A stretch of DNA of 64,000 bases from Taibaiella helva (GTDB lineage Bacteria > Bacteroidota > Bacteroidia > Chitinophagales > Chitinophagaceae), in assembly GCF_003545695.1 (NCBI RefSeq), contig NZ_QUZZ01000004.1:310001-374000 (forward strand), given 5' to 3'. The position numbers were made by a program, and so were the translations under genes. Below are positions 63,891-64,000 of the stretch, piece by piece; positions within the stretch are counted from its first letter, which is position 1, and each line of letters starts with the position of its first letter. The notes below the pieces were generated by a model. That model did no database searches. It was given only the letters and a program-made list of their open reading frames with translations, and was not told the origin of the DNA.

Positions 63891-64000
63891 ATGAAACAAA
63901 TACTAAAACTGTCGCTGGGCCTGATGATCCCGTTCCTGGCCATCTGGATATTCTCCGGATGCAGCACCTCATCCGCCGATGAAAGCAAACATGGTACGCT
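63891..64000 (+). CDS. Start of a lipoprotein, probable RND periplasmic adaptor, partial
   Basis: Only 36 codons are in the window. It has an N-terminal hydrophobic helix and lipobox FSGC (Cys24), then Ser/Thr/Asp-rich sequence. The position (30 bp after the permease, same direction) fits the membrane-fusion subunit of the pump, which in Bacteroidota is commonly a lipoprotein. The adaptor domain itself lies outside. Confidence 0.6.
   Translation, partial: MKQILKLSLGLMIPFLAIWIFSGCSTSSADESKHGT

Noticed and set aside
1-64000. CRISPR arrays, tRNA or rRNA genes, complete insertion sequences
   Set aside because: No regularly spaced repeats, cloverleaf T-loop patterns, rRNA-like sequence or transposase frames were seen.

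Overview
The window looks like a chromosomal segment of a Bacteroidota bacterium, most likely in or near the Chitinophagaceae. The evidence is three exported proteins with type IX secretion (T9SS) C-terminal sorting tails, a GLPGLI-family protein next to a TonB-dependent receptor, a fused LpxC/FabZ, a DUF490/TamB giant, small Bacteroidota-style RiPP precursors with GG leaders, and several upstream elements of the form TTG/TTTG - about 20 bases - TAnnTTTG, the Bacteroidota housekeeping promoter. No tRNA, rRNA, CRISPR array, prophage or complete insertion sequence was recognised. Genus and species cannot be decided from the sequence alone.

Layout. 1-6.2 kb: the 3' end of purL, an outer-membrane barrel gene behind a tandem-dyad operator, an FKBP isomerase, a BamA/TamA-like barrel, a secreted helical protein and a membrane fatty-acid desaturase. 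6.4-11.3 kb: a two-gene minus-strand unit of a tail-fibre-like secreted protein and a 1238-residue T9SS protein of unknown function. 11.5-15 kb: icmF, a fused B12-dependent acyl-CoA mutase with its G-protein chaperone. 15-24.3 kb: small lipoproteins, an NTF2-like/GNAT pair, a 1781-residue T9SS subtilisin and a small membrane protein. 24.3-25.6 kb: a gene-poor island with a repeat-core RiPP precursor and short hairpin repeats. 25.6-26.7 kb: a YtxH/holin-like stress-type operon. 27-34.8 kb: an AI-2E family transporter, mutL, an exbB-exbD-exbD-tonB operon, an OmpH-like lipoprotein and an NlpC/P60 lipoprotein. 34.8-39 kb: a frameshifted remnant, purH and a T9SS protein. 39-45.2 kb: an HD hydrolase, a DUF2071 protein, then lpxD, lpxC/fabZ, lpxA and an ABC ATPase (lipid A synthesis). 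45.2-55.3 kb: a secreted protein, a second RiPP precursor, GLPGLI plus TonB-dependent receptor, and tamB. 55.8-64 kb: a secreted coiled-coil protein, a two-component system and an efflux set (TolC, RND permease, start of a lipoprotein that is probably the adaptor).

How the genes work together. Much of the window serves the cell envelope: outer-membrane building (BamA-like, TamB, OmpH-like), lipid A (lpx genes), energised outer-membrane uptake (Exb/Ton plus receptor), export to the surface (T9SS clients) and efflux. The 3' efflux locus is the most system-like part. The same 8-base word spaced 11 bp apart lies upstream of both the response-regulator gene and tolC, which suggests autoregulation and direct control of the pump. 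The pump permease has a perfect EF-hand loop in its central cytoplasmic region.

The least explained items are the two orphan RiPP precursors, the tail-fibre-like/T9SS pair, the secreted coiled-coil protein with a single hydrophobic hairpin, and the EF-hand permease. Most other genes are core or near-core for this phylum.
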